From: SIG607 sp045655165
GTDB lineage: Bacteria; Bacillota; Clostridia; Oscillospirales; Acutalibacteraceae
DNA length: 5,536 nt
Assembly (NCBI GenBank): GCA_045655165.1
Contig: JAZOOT010000031.1
Location: 1-5,536, forward strand
Reading direction: 5' to 3'
Shown here: in pieces, positions 5,435 to 5,536 of the stretch
Layout of the letters: each line of letters begins with the position of its first letter
Numbering within the stretch: the first letter of the stretch is position 1
The notes under the pieces: model-generated
Seen by the model: the letters and a program-made list of their open reading frames with translations, nothing else
The model's database searches: none
Told to the model about the DNA's origin: nothing
Made by a program: the position numbers and the translations under genes

Positions 5435-5536
5435 TTAAATTGCAAGTGAATGAGTTCGGTATTGCACCGGGCTCATTCCTTTTAGTTTTAAGGAAATTCT
5501 TTCGTTATTGTAATAGTAAATATATTTCTTTAATTC
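5435..5536 (-). CDS. IS3-family transposase orfB (DDE integrase), C-terminal end only
   Basis: Only the last 33 codons and a TAA stop (5435-5437) are visible on the minus strand. They include YYNNERISLKLKGMSPVQYR, the highly conserved end of the rve-type DDE transposase of IS3 elements, in which the N-E-R and GMSPxQYR residues are near invariant. The catalytic D, D and E residues lie further upstream, beyond the window. In intact IS3 elements this product is made as an OrfAB fusion by -1 frameshifting; that cannot be tested here. Its frame converges on birA with no terminator between them. Confidence 0.92.
   Translation of the reverse strand, partial: ELKKYIYYYNNERISLKLKGMSPVQYRTHSLAI

Larger units (their letters stand above)
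5400..5536 (-). mobile_element. IS3-family insertion sequence (IS150-like), right end only
   Basis: The element enters from the right edge with its transposase on the minus strand. The visible part holds the terminal repeat (5400-5424) and the 3' end of orfB (5435-5536). It sits 17 bases downstream of birA and has not damaged any gene seen here. Nothing can be said about whether the copy is complete. Confidence 0.88.

Overview
The window looks like chromosomal DNA from a low-GC Gram-positive bacterium, most likely a member of the Clostridia; this is inferred from style, not from a marker gene. The hints are the AT-rich sequence, textbook sigma-A promoters with AGGAGG-type Shine-Dalgarno sites, a U-tract terminator, a small exported protein with a C-terminal membrane anchor, and a polyprenyl glycosylphosphotransferase carrying the GTRPP motif variant that I associate with Firmicutes exopolysaccharide loci.

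The layout, read leftwards along the minus strand from about 3840, is the promoter-proximal part of an exopolysaccharide or capsule operon. The order is: polyprenyl-phosphate sugar-1-phosphate transferase (priming enzyme), DUF4422 protein (putative glycosyltransferase), GT4-family glycosyltransferase, and a multi-spanning membrane protein that runs off the left edge (probably the repeat-unit polymerase or another polysaccharide membrane protein). Intergenic gaps are only 7 to 9 bases. At each of the three junctions the TAG stop codon is part of, or directly abuts, the next gene's ribosome binding site. The expected division of labour is: the first enzyme loads a sugar phosphate onto the lipid carrier, the next two extend the repeat unit at the cytoplasmic face, and membrane proteins export and polymerise it. 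No flippase, chain-length regulator or tyrosine kinase is visible; those may lie beyond the left edge or elsewhere.

Upstream of the operon, and separated from it by an intrinsic terminator (3850-3886), is a monocistronic minus-strand gene (3901-4485) for a 194-residue exported protein with a signal peptide, a beta-rich extracellular part and a C-terminal membrane anchor. It has a near-consensus extended promoter and a perfect AGGAGG site, so it is probably well expressed. I do not recognise its family.

Divergent from it, on the plus strand, is a short biotin-protein ligase (4618-5382) without the N-terminal DNA-binding domain, with its own promoter in the shared 132-base intergenic region. 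Seventeen bases after its stop codon lies the end of an IS3-family insertion sequence (IS150-like end), with the last 33 codons of its transposase orfB on the minus strand running off the right edge.

I found no tRNA, rRNA, CRISPR array, riboswitch or toxin-antitoxin genes, and no convincing new defence or mobile system. The most open questions are the unrecognised surface protein and the polysaccharide made by this operon.
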